Below are positions 52,923 to 61,901 of a stretch of 64,000 nucleotides of DNA, one piece after another. The notes beneath the pieces are model-generated. The model made no database searches and was not told the DNA's origin. It was given only the letters and a program-made list of their open reading frames with translations. The position numbers and the translations under genes are program-made. Location: NCBI RefSeq assembly GCF_004214895.1, contig NZ_CP035952.1, positions 1,808,501 through 1,872,500 on the forward strand, read 5' to 3'. The stretch's first letter is position 1. Each line of letters starts with the position of its first letter. This stretch comes from Pseudomonas tructae. GTDB taxonomy: Bacteria > Pseudomonadota > Gammaproteobacteria > Pseudomonadales > Pseudomonadaceae.

Positions 52923-54248
52923 GTGTTTTCCCAATTCGCCCTGCACGAACGCCTGCTCAAAGCCGTGGCCGAGCTGAAATTTGTCGAGCCGACGCCGGTG
53001 CAGGCAGCGGCCATTCCTTTGGCGTTGCAAGGGCGTGACCTGCGGGTAACGGCGCAAACCGGTAGCGGCAAGACCGCAGCCTTCGTCCTGCCGATGCTCA
53101 ACCGCCTGGTTGACCTCAAGCAGAAGCGCGTGGAGATTCGCGCCCTGGTACTGCTGCCAACCCGCGAGTTGGCTCAACAGACCCTCAAGGAAGTCGAGCG
53201 CTTCTCCCAGTTCACCTTCATCAAGGCTGGCCTGATCACCGGGGGTGAAGACTTCAAGGAACAGGCCGCGATGCTGCGCAAGGTGCCGGACGTGCTGATC
53301 GGCACCCCGGGCCGCCTGCTTGAGCAGCTCAATGCCGGCAACCTGCACCTGGAGCATGTCCAGGTGATCGTGCTCGACGAAGCCGACCGCATGCTCGACA
53401 TGGGCTTTGCCGAAGACGTCGAGCGCCTGTGCAACGAATGCCCGAACCGCGAACAGACCATGCTGTTCTCCGCCACCACCGGCGGTGCCGGCCTGCGCGA
53501 CATGATCGGCAAGGTCCTGAAAACCCCAGAACACCTGATGCTCAACAGCGTCAGCCAGCTGGCCGAAGGCACCCGCCAGCAGATCATCACCGCTGACCAC
53601 AACCAGCACAAAGAACAGATCGTGCAGTGGCTGCTGCAGAACGAGACCTACGACAAGGCGATCATCTTCACCAACACCCGGGTGATGGCTGACCGCATCT
53701 ACGGGCACCTGGTGGCCAAGGACTACAAGGCCTTCGTGCTGCACGGCGACAAGGACCAGAAGGACCGCAAGCTGGCCATCGAGCGCCTCAAGCAGGGCGG
53801 CGCCAAGATCCTCGTGGCGACCGACGTCGCCGCCCGCGGCCTGGACGTCGATGGCCTGGACCTGGTGATCAACTTCGACATGCCGCGCAGTGGCGACGAG
53901 TATGTACACCGCATTGGCCGTACCGGTCGCGCCGGTAACGAAGGCCTGGCGGTGTCGCTGATCTGCCACGGCGACTGGAACCTGATGTCGAGTATCGAGC
54001 GCTACCTGAAGCAGACCTTCGAGCGCCGGGTGATCAAGGACGTCAAAGGCACCTACAGCGGGCCGAAGAAGGTCAAGGCCTCGGGCAAGGCTGCCGGGGT
54101 GAAAAAGAAAAAGACTGACAAGAAGGGCGACAAGAAGGTGGTTGCCAAGCGCAAGCCAACGGCCAAGCCAAAGCCTAACGCGCCACTGGCCAGCGCCGAT
54201 GGCCTGGCGCCGCTCAAGCGTCGCAAGCCGGCGCCGGCTGCGGAGTAA
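52923..54248 (+). CDS. DEAD-box RNA helicase (SrmB/RhlE-like)
   Basis: A 441-aa helicase with Q-motif PTPVQAAAIPLAL, Walker A AQTGSGKT, DEAD in IVLDEADRMLD, SAT in LFSATTGGAG, and HRIGRTGRAG. A Lys-rich tail after residue 375 (KKKKTDKKGDKKVVAKRK) should bind RNA. The GTG at 52923 is chosen because GAGG lies 7 nt ahead and the frame before it is a long spurious extension. It likely assists ribosome assembly or RNA decay in the cold. A REP pair follows. Confidence 0.93.
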   Translation: MFSQFALHERLLKAVAELKFVEPTPVQAAAIPLALQGRDLRVTAQTGSGKTAAFVLPMLNRLVDLKQKRVEIRALVLLPTRELAQQTLKEVERFSQFTFIKAGLITGGEDFKEQAAMLRKVPDVLIGTPGRLLEQLNAGNLHLEHVQVIVLDEADRMLDMGFAEDVERLCNECPNREQTMLFSATTGGAGLRDMIGKVLKTPEHLMLNSVSQLAEGTRQQIITADHNQHKEQIVQWLLQNETYDKAIIFTNTRVMADRIYGHLVAKDYKAFVLHGDKDQKDRKLAIERLKQGGAKILVATDVAARGLDVDGLDLVINFDMPRSGDEYVHRIGRTGRAGNEGLAVSLICHGDWNLMSSIERYLKQTFERRVIKDVKGTYSGPKKVKASGKAAGVKKKKTDKKGDKKVVAKRKPTAKPKPNAPLASADGLAPLKRRKPAPAAE

Positions 54249-54259
54249 GTGCCAGCCCC

Positions 54260-54327
54260 TCATCGCGGGGCAAGCCCGCTCCCACAGGGTCTACATGAAC
54301 CTGTGGGAGCGGGCTTGCCCCGCGATT
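54260..54327. repeat. Inverted REP pair
   Basis: CATCGCGGGGCAAGCCCGCT and its reverse complement, with a short GGGTCTACATGAACC centre that is itself complementary at its ends, lies between the helicase gene and the convergent small secreted-protein gene. It can form one long stem. Confidence 0.85.
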
Positions 54328-54329
54328 AC

Positions 54330-54599
54330 TCAGACTTTTTTCTCAGCGCTCTTCAGTTCCTGCAACCGCTTGTCGATCAGCTGACACTTGTCCGGCAAAT
54401 CCTTGCTGGCACTCTCAAGCTTCATCCCCCGTAATTCATCGTTGATCTGCTTGGCCTTCTGCGGATTCTGCTCCGTGAGCTTGCTCACTTCTTTGGCCAG
54501 TTCTTCGCGTTTGTCCGTCGCTTCCTCCAGCGTGCAGGCCCAGCTGGGCAGGGCCAGCAGCAAGCTGGCGGCGGCTGCAATGTTCAACAGGGTCTTCAT
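54330..54599 (-). CDS. Small exported hypothetical protein
   Basis: An 89-aa protein: signal peptide MKTLLNIAAAASLLLALPSW-A, then a charged helical mature part (CTLEEATDKREELAKEVSKL and ELRGMKLESASKDLPDKC) that could form a small coiled coil, with two Cys. It is predicted periplasmic. The family is not recognised. The start at 54599 is chosen by the signal peptide. Confidence 0.75.
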   Translation of the reverse strand: MKTLLNIAAAASLLLALPSWACTLEEATDKREELAKEVSKLTEQNPQKAKQINDELRGMKLESASKDLPDKCQLIDKRLQELKSAEKKV

Positions 54600-54725
54600 C
54601 GGCAGGCTCCTGTGCAATCAAGGTGAGGTCTTGCGGTTGAGCCTTGTCTGGGCGCCAAAGTTCAGTCGAACCGCAGCCGCGCCCATCGGTCACAACCTTA
54701 CCTACCCCTGATTGAGGTTACGCTG

Positions 54726-55118
54726 ATGAGCACCTATGACTGGGACTTGATCGAACGCCTGTTGCACGAAGCACAGAACAGCGCCGGGCACAGTTTCACC
54801 CCCAGGCCCTATGCCGAGCAGCATGCGGCCCAGCTCGCCGCCGAAGGTGCATCGCCTGGCGATCTTGATCATCTGAAAACGTTGGCATGTGAGTACGAAA
54901 AAATACTGTTTGAGCGCGGTTACATCGCCTCACGCCCGGAAGACCAAGGCGGTAACGGTGAAAACTTCATCCTCACCGAGCGCGGCTCACGGCTGTTGAG
55001 CCTGCTCGACAGCAGTATTCCGGGCAACGAACACCCGCGCCAGGTACTGGATGAACAGCTTGATCCGCTGGACCAGGCAACCTTCGATACGGTGGCTTGC
55101 AACGCGCAAATTGCCTGA
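54726..55118 (+). CDS. Conserved hypothetical protein, winged-helix-like
   Basis: A 130-aa protein: MSTYDWDLIERLLHEAQNSA, then YAEQHAAQLAAEGASPGDLD, and a RPEDQGGNGENFILTERG segment with the layout of a small winged helix (DUF2513-like). The family assignment is a guess. It is preceded by a short intergenic region with the divergent secreted-protein gene. The EamA-type gene follows 109 nt downstream. Confidence 0.75.
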   Translation: MSTYDWDLIERLLHEAQNSAGHSFTPRPYAEQHAAQLAAEGASPGDLDHLKTLACEYEKILFERGYIASRPEDQGGNGENFILTERGSRLLSLLDSSIPGNEHPRQVLDEQLDPLDQATFDTVACNAQIA

Positions 55119-55227
55119 AGCAGACAACACAAGGCTGGCTTTGAGCGGCCGGCGCCGCTGATAATCGGCGCTGGATCCACGTCTGCCGAGAACTTGCCAT
55201 GTCGTTGCCTGATACCGGGGGCGCCCG

Positions 55228-56154
55228 ATGAGCGCCAGCCGCCGCAATACCGATGCCTTTGCCTTGCAAGTGATGCTGGTGCTGTGCCTGATCTGGGGCA
55301 TTCAGCAGGTCATGATCAAGTGGGCTGCGCCAGATATCGCCCCGGTGATGCAGCAGGCCATGCGTTCGGGCATGGCGGCGGTGCTGGTCGGCTTGTTGAT
55401 GTGTTTTCGTGGCGGTTGGGACCAGGTTGCCAGTACCTGGCGTGGCGGTCTGCTGGCCGGGGCATTGTTTGGCCTGGAGTTTCTGTTCATCGCCGAGGGA
55501 TTGAAACTGACCTCGGCGGCGCACATGTCGGTATTTCTCTATACCGCGCCAGTATTCACCGCCCTGGGCCTGCACTTCATGCTGCCGAGCGAACGCTTGC
55601 GCCCCCTGCAATGGCTCGGCATTTTGCTGGCGTTCGGCGGCATTGCCTTTGCCTTTGCCGGTGGCGTCTCGCTGGAGCAGCTGGATGGGCGCATGTTGCT
55701 CGGTGATGCTTTTGGCGTGCTGGCGGGTCTGGCCTGGGGCGCGACTACCGTGGTGGTGCGTGCCTCGCGGCTGTCCGAGGCCCCGGCGACCCTGACCCTG
55801 TTCTACCAATTGGCAGTCGGCTTTGTCGGCTTGCTGCTGATTGCCCTGGCCAGTGGCCAGGTCAGCCACGTGCAGTTCACCCCGCTGTCGATTGGCAGCT
55901 TGCTGTTCCAGGGCCTGATCGTGTCGTTCTTCAGCTACCTGACCTGGTTCTGGTTGCTGCGCCGTTACCTGGCGTCGAACCTGGCGGTGTTCTCCTTCAT
56001 CACGCCCCTGTTCGGGGTGACTTTCGGTGTGCTGCTGCTCGGTGAACCGCTGAGCCTGAACTTCGTGCTCGGAGCGATCCTGGTGTTGTTCGGGGTGACG
56101 CTGGTCAGCGCTGAGCAGTGGGTGCGCAAACGCCTGCGCAGCCTGCTCGGCTAG
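55228..56154 (+). CDS. DMT/EamA-family transporter
   Basis: A 308-aa membrane protein with two EamA repeats of about five helices each (first LIWGIQQVMIKWAAPDIAPV, second including FSFITPLFGVTFGVLLLGEP). The substrate is unknown. Other DMT proteins lie at 9.9 and 50.7 kb. The ATG at 55228 is chosen, 7-8 nt after a GGCGCCCG-type site with no strong Shine-Dalgarno. The next feature is the Anr-box region. Confidence 0.88.
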   Translation: MSASRRNTDAFALQVMLVLCLIWGIQQVMIKWAAPDIAPVMQQAMRSGMAAVLVGLLMCFRGGWDQVASTWRGGLLAGALFGLEFLFIAEGLKLTSAAHMSVFLYTAPVFTALGLHFMLPSERLRPLQWLGILLAFGGIAFAFAGGVSLEQLDGRMLLGDAFGVLAGLAWGATTVVVRASRLSEAPATLTLFYQLAVGFVGLLLIALASGQVSHVQFTPLSIGSLLFQGLIVSFFSYLTWFWLLRRYLASNLAVFSFITPLFGVTFGVLLLGEPLSLNFVLGAILVLFGVTLVSAEQWVRKRLRSLLG

Positions 56155-56222
56155 CCTGCGGGCGCAATCGATTTGCAACAAGGGGAAACAGTTGCCCAGG
56201 CAGCGGCAGTAGCGGTGAGTGC

Positions 56223-56236
56223 CTGATCACGATCAA
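56223..56236. promoter_or_regulatory. Anr/FNR box
   Basis: CTGAT-CACG-ATCAA matches the consensus TTGAT-N4-ATCAA at 9 of 10 positions. It lies 114-127 bp upstream of the PA1414-like small gene and about 70 bp upstream of a TATGAT -10-like hexamer at 56287-56292, a position compatible with class I activation. Anr/FNR control under oxygen limitation is therefore likely. Confidence 0.65.
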
Positions 56237-56298
56237 ACTTGGCTTTGGTTGTATGTTTTTGACATGCGCAATGTAAGACATCGGGCTATGATCTGTAT

Positions 56299-56349
56299 GA
56301 AGCATCGCAGGATTTACTCGCCGTGCAGGCTGACCCGTAAGGGGGAGTT
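56299..56349 (+). ncRNA. 5' leader of the PA1414-like gene; possible SicX-like sRNA region
   Basis: In P. aeruginosa, as I recall, the sRNA SicX derives from the Anr-dependent transcript upstream of PA1414. Here a TATGAT hexamer at 56287-56292 places a plausible start near 56299, leaving about 50 nt of leader, shorter than I remember for SicX. An earlier start near the Anr box is possible. Presence of a stable sRNA is untested, and the coordinates mark the leader only. Confidence 0.3.
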
Positions 56350-56475
56350 ATGACAAACCATCTGTACAACTGGCTCCACGACCTGGCCGTCGCCCTGGGC
56401 CTGCTGCCGCCACCGCTACAGCCGGTGCCGATCCCCACCGACGAAGAACGGCGCAAGCGCCAGCCACGTCGCTAA
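56350..56475 (+). CDS. PA1414-family small protein
   Basis: A 41-aa protein, MTNHLYNWLHDLAVALGLLP then PPLQPVPIPTDEERRKRQPR-R, starting 6 nt after AGGGGGAG. It has an amphipathic helix followed by a proline-rich and basic tail. The pattern matches PA1414 of P. aeruginosa, highly induced without oxygen. No biochemical role is known to me. An Anr box upstream supports anaerobic induction. Confidence 0.85.
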   Translation: MTNHLYNWLHDLAVALGLLPPPLQPVPIPTDEERRKRQPRR

Positions 56476-56482
56476 AACAAAA

Positions 56483-56514
56483 CGGCCGCCACATCATGGC
56501 TGATGCGACGGCCG
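56483..56514 (-). terminator. Terminator of the symporter gene
   Basis: CGGCCGCCACATCA and TGATGCGACGGCCG pair around TGGC with two mismatches. On the minus strand it is followed by TTTTGTTTT. It ends the symporter transcript and lies just past the small gene's stop, so it may serve both strands. Confidence 0.65.
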
Positions 56515-56529
56515 CGCTACAGCAGAGGG

Positions 56530-57909
56530 TCAGGCCAGGTTCACGGCACCCGCCGGGCGCCGGGACATCAGGCTGACCAGCACGAAGCTGACCAGGCCAA
56601 TCGCCAGGCTGTAGTAGATCGGCGTGTTGGCATCCATCCCATCCTTGATCATGAACGCCAGGGCGGTGACGAAGCCCAGGGTCATGCTGGTGATCGCCGC
56701 AGCGGTGGTGGCGCGTTTCCAGTAGATGGCGCCGATCAGCGGAATCAGCATGCCACCCACCAACAGGTTGTAGGCCAGGGTCAGCGCACTGATCACATCG
56801 TTGACCACCAGGGCGATCGCCAGTACGACCATGCCGGTCAGGCAGGTGAACAGACGGTTGATGCCCAGGCTCGACTGCTTGCCCCCGCGCAGTTTTGGCA
56901 GCAAATCTTCGGTCAGTACCGTGGAGGCTGCGAGCAAGCCGGCGCTGGCGGTGGACATCATCGCGGCCAGGGCTGCGGCCATCAGCAAGCCACGAATACC
57001 GTCTGGTAAGGTCGACTTGATCACGGCGGCAAAGGCGTTGTTGGGGTTGCCCAGGTCAGGCATCAGCACATGGGCAGCCATGCCGATCAGGGCGCATGCC
57101 AGGCCATAGAGCACGCAGTAGACACCCGCGGTGGTACCGGCGTATTTGGCGACTTTTTCGTCACGGGCAGTGAACACCCGCTGCCAGATATCCTGACCGA
57201 TGAGGATGCCGAAGAAGTAGATCAGGAAGTAGGTGATGATGGTGTCCCAACCGATGGTGGTCAGGCTGAAGCTGGCTTCAGGCAGCTTGCTCACCAGTTC
57301 GTCCCAGCCACCGACCTTGTACAGGCAGACCGGCAGCAGGATGAACATCAAACCGACGGTCTTGATTACAAACTGCACGATATCGGTCAGGGTCAACGAC
57401 CACATGCCGCCGATGGTCGAGTAGATCACCACCACGCCACCGCCGAGCAGGATCGAGATCCAGAACGGCAGGTCGAGCAGCACCTCAAGCACGGTACCGA
57501 TGGCCAGGATCGAGGTCACGCCGATCATCAGCGCATACGCCAGCATGATCGCGGCACTGGCCTGACGGGCCATGGGGTTGTAGCGGCGCTCGAGCACCTG
57601 GGTCACGGTAAAAATACGCAGGCGCAGCAGCGGTTTGGCCAGGAACAGGTTCAGGGCGATGATGCCCATGCCCAAGGCTGCGCATAGCCAGAAGCCGGAA
57701 ATGCCGTGCACGTAGCCCAGGCGAACAGTACCCACGGTGGAGGCGCCGCCCAGTACGGTGGTGGCCATTGTCCCCATGTACAGGACCGGGCCCAGGTTGC
57801 GCCCGGCCACCAGGTAGTCTTCATGGGTTTTTGCCCGGCGCATGCCAAACCAGCCAAGCGCGAGCATGCCGGCGGCATAGATCAGAACAACGAATATGTC
57901 CAAGGCCAT
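56530..57909 (-). CDS. Sodium:solute symporter
   Basis: A 459-aa SSS-family transporter with about 13 hydrophobic segments. The family's sodium-site region GISGFWLCAALGMGI and the MMSTASAGLLAASTVL segment (positions about 320-335) are present. It lies directly downstream of gbuA on the same strand, and so probably imports 4-guanidinobutyrate or a related guanidino/amino acid. This is by context only. The ATG at 57909 (MALDIF) is preferred to the upstream METP start because it fits family N-termini. Confidence 0.9.
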   Translation of the reverse strand: MALDIFVVLIYAAGMLALGWFGMRRAKTHEDYLVAGRNLGPVLYMGTMATTVLGGASTVGTVRLGYVHGISGFWLCAALGMGIIALNLFLAKPLLRLRIFTVTQVLERRYNPMARQASAAIMLAYALMIGVTSILAIGTVLEVLLDLPFWISILLGGGVVVIYSTIGGMWSLTLTDIVQFVIKTVGLMFILLPVCLYKVGGWDELVSKLPEASFSLTTIGWDTIITYFLIYFFGILIGQDIWQRVFTARDEKVAKYAGTTAGVYCVLYGLACALIGMAAHVLMPDLGNPNNAFAAVIKSTLPDGIRGLLMAAALAAMMSTASAGLLAASTVLTEDLLPKLRGGKQSSLGINRLFTCLTGMVVLAIALVVNDVISALTLAYNLLVGGMLIPLIGAIYWKRATTAAAITSMTLGFVTALAFMIKDGMDANTPIYYSLAIGLVSFVLVSLMSRRPAGAVNLA

Positions 57910-58054
57910 GGGTGTCTCCAATTATCTTTATTATGGTGAGATCGACCCCGACGCCAGGCAGGCCTGACGCCGGGTCATTCATCTATTCAGCGGGCTGTCG
58001 TTGCAGCCCGGCTGTCATGGCTCCTGCCCTGTTGCAATTCCTGGTACACAACCG

Positions 58055-59005
58055 TTAGCGGCGAACCACACCCGGCAGCGCACAGAGCATTTCGTAGAGC
58101 AGGTTGGCACCGAGCAGCGAAGTGTTGCCGGTGGTGTCATAGGGTGGCGAGACTTCCACCAGGTCGCAGCCGATCAGGTCCAGGCCCTGGCAGCCGCGGA
58201 TGATTTCCATCGCCTGGATGGTAGTCAGGCCGCCGATTTCCGGGGTGCCGGTGCCGGGCGCCCAGGCCGGGTCGATACCGTCGATGTCGAAGCTCAGGTA
58301 CACCGGGCCGCCACCGACTTTTTCGCGCACTTCGGCCATCAAGGGCGCCAGCGACTTGTGCCAGCACTCTTCGGCTTGAACCACACGGAAGCCCTGCTTG
58401 CGGCTCCAGTTGAAGTCCTCGGCGGTGTAGCCCTGGGCGCGCAGGCCGATCTGCACCACACGGTCGCAGTCCAGCAGGCCTTCTTCGACGGCGCGGCGGA
58501 AGGTGGTGCCATGGGCGATCTTCTCGCCGAACATGTGATCGTTGACGTCGGCGTGGGCATCGATGTGCACCAGCCCGACCTTGCCGTGCTTCTTGTGGAT
58601 CGCCCGCAGGATCGGCAGGGTGATGGTGTGGTCGCCGCCCATGGTCATGGGGATGACGTTGTGTTCCAGGATCTGGTCGTAGGCTTCTTCAATGATCCGC
58701 ACGGCGTCGAGCAGGTTGAAGGTGTTGATGGCGACATCGCCAATATCGGCAACCGACAACGAATCGAAGGGCGCAGCGCCAGTGGCCATGTTGTAGGGGC
58801 GGATCATCACCGATTCGGCGCGGATCTGCCGGGGGCCGAAGCGGGTCCCGGAACGCAGCGAGGTGCCGATGTCCAGCGGGATACCAATGAACGCGGCATC
58901 CAGGCCTTCGGCGCTTTGCAGGTGGGGGAGACGGAGCATGGTGGCAATGCCGCCGAAGCGCGGCATTTCGTTGCCGCCCAGTGGTTGGTGCAGAATCTTG
59001 TCCAC
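58055..59005 (-). CDS. gbuA: Guanidinobutyrase (ureohydrolase)
   Basis: A 316-aa arginase/agmatinase-family Mn enzyme with all metal motifs: GGDHT near residue 123, DAHADVND, and SFDIDGIDP near residue 228. It would hydrolyse 4-guanidinobutyrate to GABA and urea in the arginine decarboxylase/oxidase route. The divergent LysR gene with a perfect palindrome and the downstream symporter reproduce the P. aeruginosa gbuA locus as I recall. Agmatinase or guanidinopropionase activity cannot be excluded from sequence alone. Confidence 0.9.
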   Translation of the reverse strand: MDKILHQPLGGNEMPRFGGIATMLRLPHLQSAEGLDAAFIGIPLDIGTSLRSGTRFGPRQIRAESVMIRPYNMATGAAPFDSLSVADIGDVAINTFNLLDAVRIIEEAYDQILEHNVIPMTMGGDHTITLPILRAIHKKHGKVGLVHIDAHADVNDHMFGEKIAHGTTFRRAVEEGLLDCDRVVQIGLRAQGYTAEDFNWSRKQGFRVVQAEECWHKSLAPLMAEVREKVGGGPVYLSFDIDGIDPAWAPGTGTPEIGGLTTIQAMEIIRGCQGLDLIGCDLVEVSPPYDTTGNTSLLGANLLYEMLCALPGVVRR

Positions 59006-59150
59006 GGTCGGGCCTCATCGATTCGATTGTTCTAGTTGTTGGAACCTGTCTGGACGGCCCGGAGAGCCCCCCGGAAATACTGTCAAGCAGGTGTATTGCG
59101 GCAGAGTCTGCAAAAGGTAGTGGCTGGAAAGAATCGCTACAGGCAAATAC

Positions 59151-59174
59151 TTAGTTCAGGTTTTTCTGAACTAA
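59151..59174. promoter_or_regulatory. Perfect palindrome in the gbuA/gbuR intergenic region
   Basis: TTAGTTCAG and CTGAACTAA arms around GTTTTT (perfect 9-bp arms) contain T-N11-A geometry, typical of LysR operators. It is 146 bp from gbuA and 54 bp from gbuR. It is the best candidate GbuR operator. Confidence 0.6.
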
Positions 59175-59227
59175 TGTTGAAAGTGCGGTTAGACTCCGCC
59201 CATCTGTTGCCCCGCGGACCTGCTGAT

Positions 59228-60121
59228 ATGGCCTCTGCCTTGCCCGATCTGAAACTGTTGCGCATCTTCGTCAGCGTGGTGCGTCACCAGGGTTTCGCCA
59301 ATGCCCAGCGCGAGCTGAACCTGTCGACTTCGGCGATCAGTACCTACATGAGCCAGCTGGAGGCCGCGCTGGGCATTGTCCTGTGCCACCGTGGCCGCGG
59401 CGGGTTCAGCCTGACCAGCAAGGGTGAACTGTTCCACCAGGAAACCTTGCGCCTGCTGGCGGAAATGGACGGATTCGAGCAGTACGCCGCCGCGCTCAAG
59501 GGCGAGCTACGCGGCACCCTCAACCTGGGGGTGATCGACTCCACTGTCGGTGATCGGGCCTTGCCCCTGGCCGAGGCCATCGGCGCCTACAGCCAGGAAC
59601 ATCCGGCGGTGCACCTGCACCTGTCGGTGTCCAGTCCTTACGAGTTGCAACTGGGAGTGCAGGACAACCGCCTGGACCTGGCCATCGGCGCTTTTTCCAC
59701 GCGCATGAGCGGCTTGGTCTACCAGCCGCTGTACCGCGAACAGCACTGGTTGTACTGCAGCAACCGCCACCCGTTGTTCAATGAGCGGCGCATCCCCGAG
59801 CAGGTCATCACCCAGCAACGCATGGTCGGGCGCGGTTACTGGAGCCAGGCCGAATTGGCCCGGCATGGCTTCAAGCACAGTGCGGCAACGGTAGAAAGCA
59901 TGGAGGCGCAGTTGATTCTGGTGCTGTCGGGGGCCTACATCGGTTACCTGCCCGAGCACTACGCCCAGGCTTGGGCCGACAAAGGCGATCTACGGGTGCT
60001 ATCGCCGGCGACCTTCGGCTATCAGGCGCCATTCTCGATGATCATTCGCCGTGGTCGCAGCCGCGAACCCTTGATCCAGACCTTCCGCGATCTGCTCAAG
60101 GCGCACCTCACTCCTGCCTGA
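59228..60121 (+). CDS. gbuR: LysR-family regulator of the guanidinobutyrate genes
   Basis: A 297-aa LysR protein: helix-turn-helix FANAQRELNLSTSAISTYMS (about 25-44) and a periplasmic-binding-like effector domain. The divergent position to gbuA and the palindrome between them support control of guanidinobutyrate use. The ATG at 59228 (MASALPDLK) is chosen. An upstream in-frame start would add 64 residues covering the operator and is rejected. Confidence 0.9.
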   Translation: MASALPDLKLLRIFVSVVRHQGFANAQRELNLSTSAISTYMSQLEAALGIVLCHRGRGGFSLTSKGELFHQETLRLLAEMDGFEQYAAALKGELRGTLNLGVIDSTVGDRALPLAEAIGAYSQEHPAVHLHLSVSSPYELQLGVQDNRLDLAIGAFSTRMSGLVYQPLYREQHWLYCSNRHPLFNERRIPEQVITQQRMVGRGYWSQAELARHGFKHSAATVESMEAQLILVLSGAYIGYLPEHYAQAWADKGDLRVLSPATFGYQAPFSMIIRRGRSREPLIQTFRDLLKAHLTPA

Positions 60122-60257
60122 ACGAAGCGGCTGTTGAAAAATTTACTTCCGGCCGCAAAAAATCCTCATAGGAACCACCGCTGCACCGTATTTGCTCTGC
60201 TACACCTGTACTGGCTTGATGAAATTTCCCATCATTTCCTTAGCAGGGATCGCCCAG

Positions 60258-61823
60258 ATGCGCATGAATTTGCCCGTCACTGAGCATGAAAGAACCTTTC
60301 CGAGCGAACAGCGGCTGATTTCCACCACCGACCTCAACAGCCGCATCACCTATTGCAACGACGCCTTTGTCGCCATCAGCGGTTTTACCTACGAGGAATT
60401 GCTCGGTCAGCCACACAACCTGGTGCGGCACCCGGACATGCCGCCGGCGGTGTTCGCTCATATGTGGGAAACCATCAAACAAGGCAAGCCCTGGATGGGC
60501 GTGGTGAAGAACCGTGCCAAGAACGGCGACTGCTATTGGGTCAGTGCCTACGTTACGGCGATTTACGAGGACGGTCGCATCAGCGGTTACGAGTCGGTGC
60601 GATCGGTGCCGAGCCGCGAACAGATCCGTCGGGCCGCCAGTCTTTATGCGCGGTTACGCCAGGGGCGCAGCCCAGTGTCGTTGGCGGCGCGGCTGGGCGC
60701 GACCCTGGAGCATGGCTGGCCGTTGCTGGGCGCAGGCATCCTGTCGCTGGTCAGCTACCTGTGGTTGCCGCAGTACGCTGCCTTGGGCGTACTCATGGCC
60801 AGCCTGCTCAGCGCCTGGTACCTGATCGAGGCGCGGCAGAACCGGGTGATTCGCCGCACCCTGGATGAGCATCCGAAAGCCTTCACCAGCCCGTTGGTGG
60901 CCCTGACCTACAGTGACAACAGCGGTCTGCAGGGCCAGTTGGACCTGGCCATGCTCAGCGAGCAAGCGCGCCTGCAAACCGCCCTGACCCGGCTGGTGGA
61001 CGCAGGGGTGGGGGTCAAGGCCCGTGCGGCGCAATCTTCGGACCTGTCGGGCGCCCAGGCGCAGATGCTCGACCGCCAACGCAGCGAAACCGATCAGTCG
61101 GCCACGGCGATCGCGCAAATGGCGGCAACCATCCAGCAAGTGACGCACAACGTGCAGAGTACTGCCACGGCCGCCAGTGATGCTGATCACCTGGCCCAGC
61201 AAGGTAGTGAACTGGCGCAGCAGAGCCTGCGCGCCATGGGCAGCATGGCTGACGCGGTCAGTGACATCGGCCAGGCGGTCAATGCCCTGGCCGGCCAGAC
61301 TCAGTCGATCGGCAGCGTGGTCGATGTCATCACCTCGATCGCCGAGCAGACCAACCTGCTGGCGCTCAATGCCGCGATTGAAGCGGCGCGGGCGGGGGAG
61401 CAGGGCAGAGGCTTTGCAGTGGTTGCCGATGAAGTGCGCTCGTTGGCCCAGCGCACCCGCACCTCCACTGAAGAAATCCACCAGATCATTGCGTCGTTGC
61501 GTGCCGGTGCCGAGCGGGCAGTGTCCAGTGCCAGCAAGGGCGAGCAGATTTCTCGCGACAGCGTGCACAGCGTCGAGGCGGTGCAGTCGGCGTTGGTGGG
61601 CATCACCCAGGCGGTCAGCCGAATCACCGGCATGAGCCAGCAGATGGCCACGGCCTCGGAACAGCAGAGTCATGTCGCCGAGGACATCAACCAGCAGATC
61701 ACCCGCATTGCCCAGTTGTGCGACCACAGTGCCGGTCAGGCCAAGCAGGGCGCCGAGATCAGCCAGGACCTGGAGCGCATGGCCGATTACCTGTACAGCC
61801 TGGCTGAACGTTTCAACCGCTGA
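60258..61823 (+). CDS. aer: Aer-like PAS-domain methyl-accepting chemotaxis protein
   Basis: A 521-aa receptor. The N-terminal PAS domain (about 1-120; [20 protein letters not shown], then [20 protein letters not shown]) is the FAD-binding type of Aer. A hydrophobic hairpin (about 155-195) and the MCP signalling domain with [19 protein letters not shown] follow. It senses redox or energy state and signals to CheA. I recall an Aer-type gene at this place in P. putida (PP_4521). The ATG at 60258 is preferred; ATG 60264 is a close alternative. A terminator follows. Confidence 0.9.
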   Translation: MRMNLPVTEHERTFPSEQRLISTTDLNSRITYCNDAFVAISGFTYEELLGQPHNLVRHPDMPPAVFAHMWETIKQGKPWMGVVKNRAKNGDCYWVSAYVTAIYEDGRISGYESVRSVPSREQIRRAASLYARLRQGRSPVSLAARLGATLEHGWPLLGAGILSLVSYLWLPQYAALGVLMASLLSAWYLIEARQNRVIRRTLDEHPKAFTSPLVALTYSDNSGLQGQLDLAMLSEQARLQTALTRLVDAGVGVKARAAQSSDLSGAQAQMLDRQRSETDQSATAIAQMAATIQQVTHNVQSTATAASDADHLAQQGSELAQQSLRAMGSMADAVSDIGQAVNALAGQTQSIGSVVDVITSIAEQTNLLALNAAIEAARAGEQGRGFAVVADEVRSLAQRTRTSTEEIHQIIASLRAGAERAVSSASKGEQISRDSVHSVEAVQSALVGITQAVSRITGMSQQMATASEQQSHVAEDINQQITRIAQLCDHSAGQAKQGAEISQDLERMADYLYSLAERFNR

Positions 61824-61837
61824 AGCTTTTCGTCTCT

Positions 61838-61860
61838 CCCACAGGGAAGTGGGCTTTTTT
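61838..61860 (+). terminator. Rho-independent terminator after aer-like gene
   Basis: CCCAC and GTGGG arms around AGGGAA, then C and six T residues, 14 nt after the stop. Confidence 0.8.
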
Positions 61861-61901
61861 CGGGACTGCTGTGGCACACTTTGCCGGCCCAGGAGAACCC
61901 G

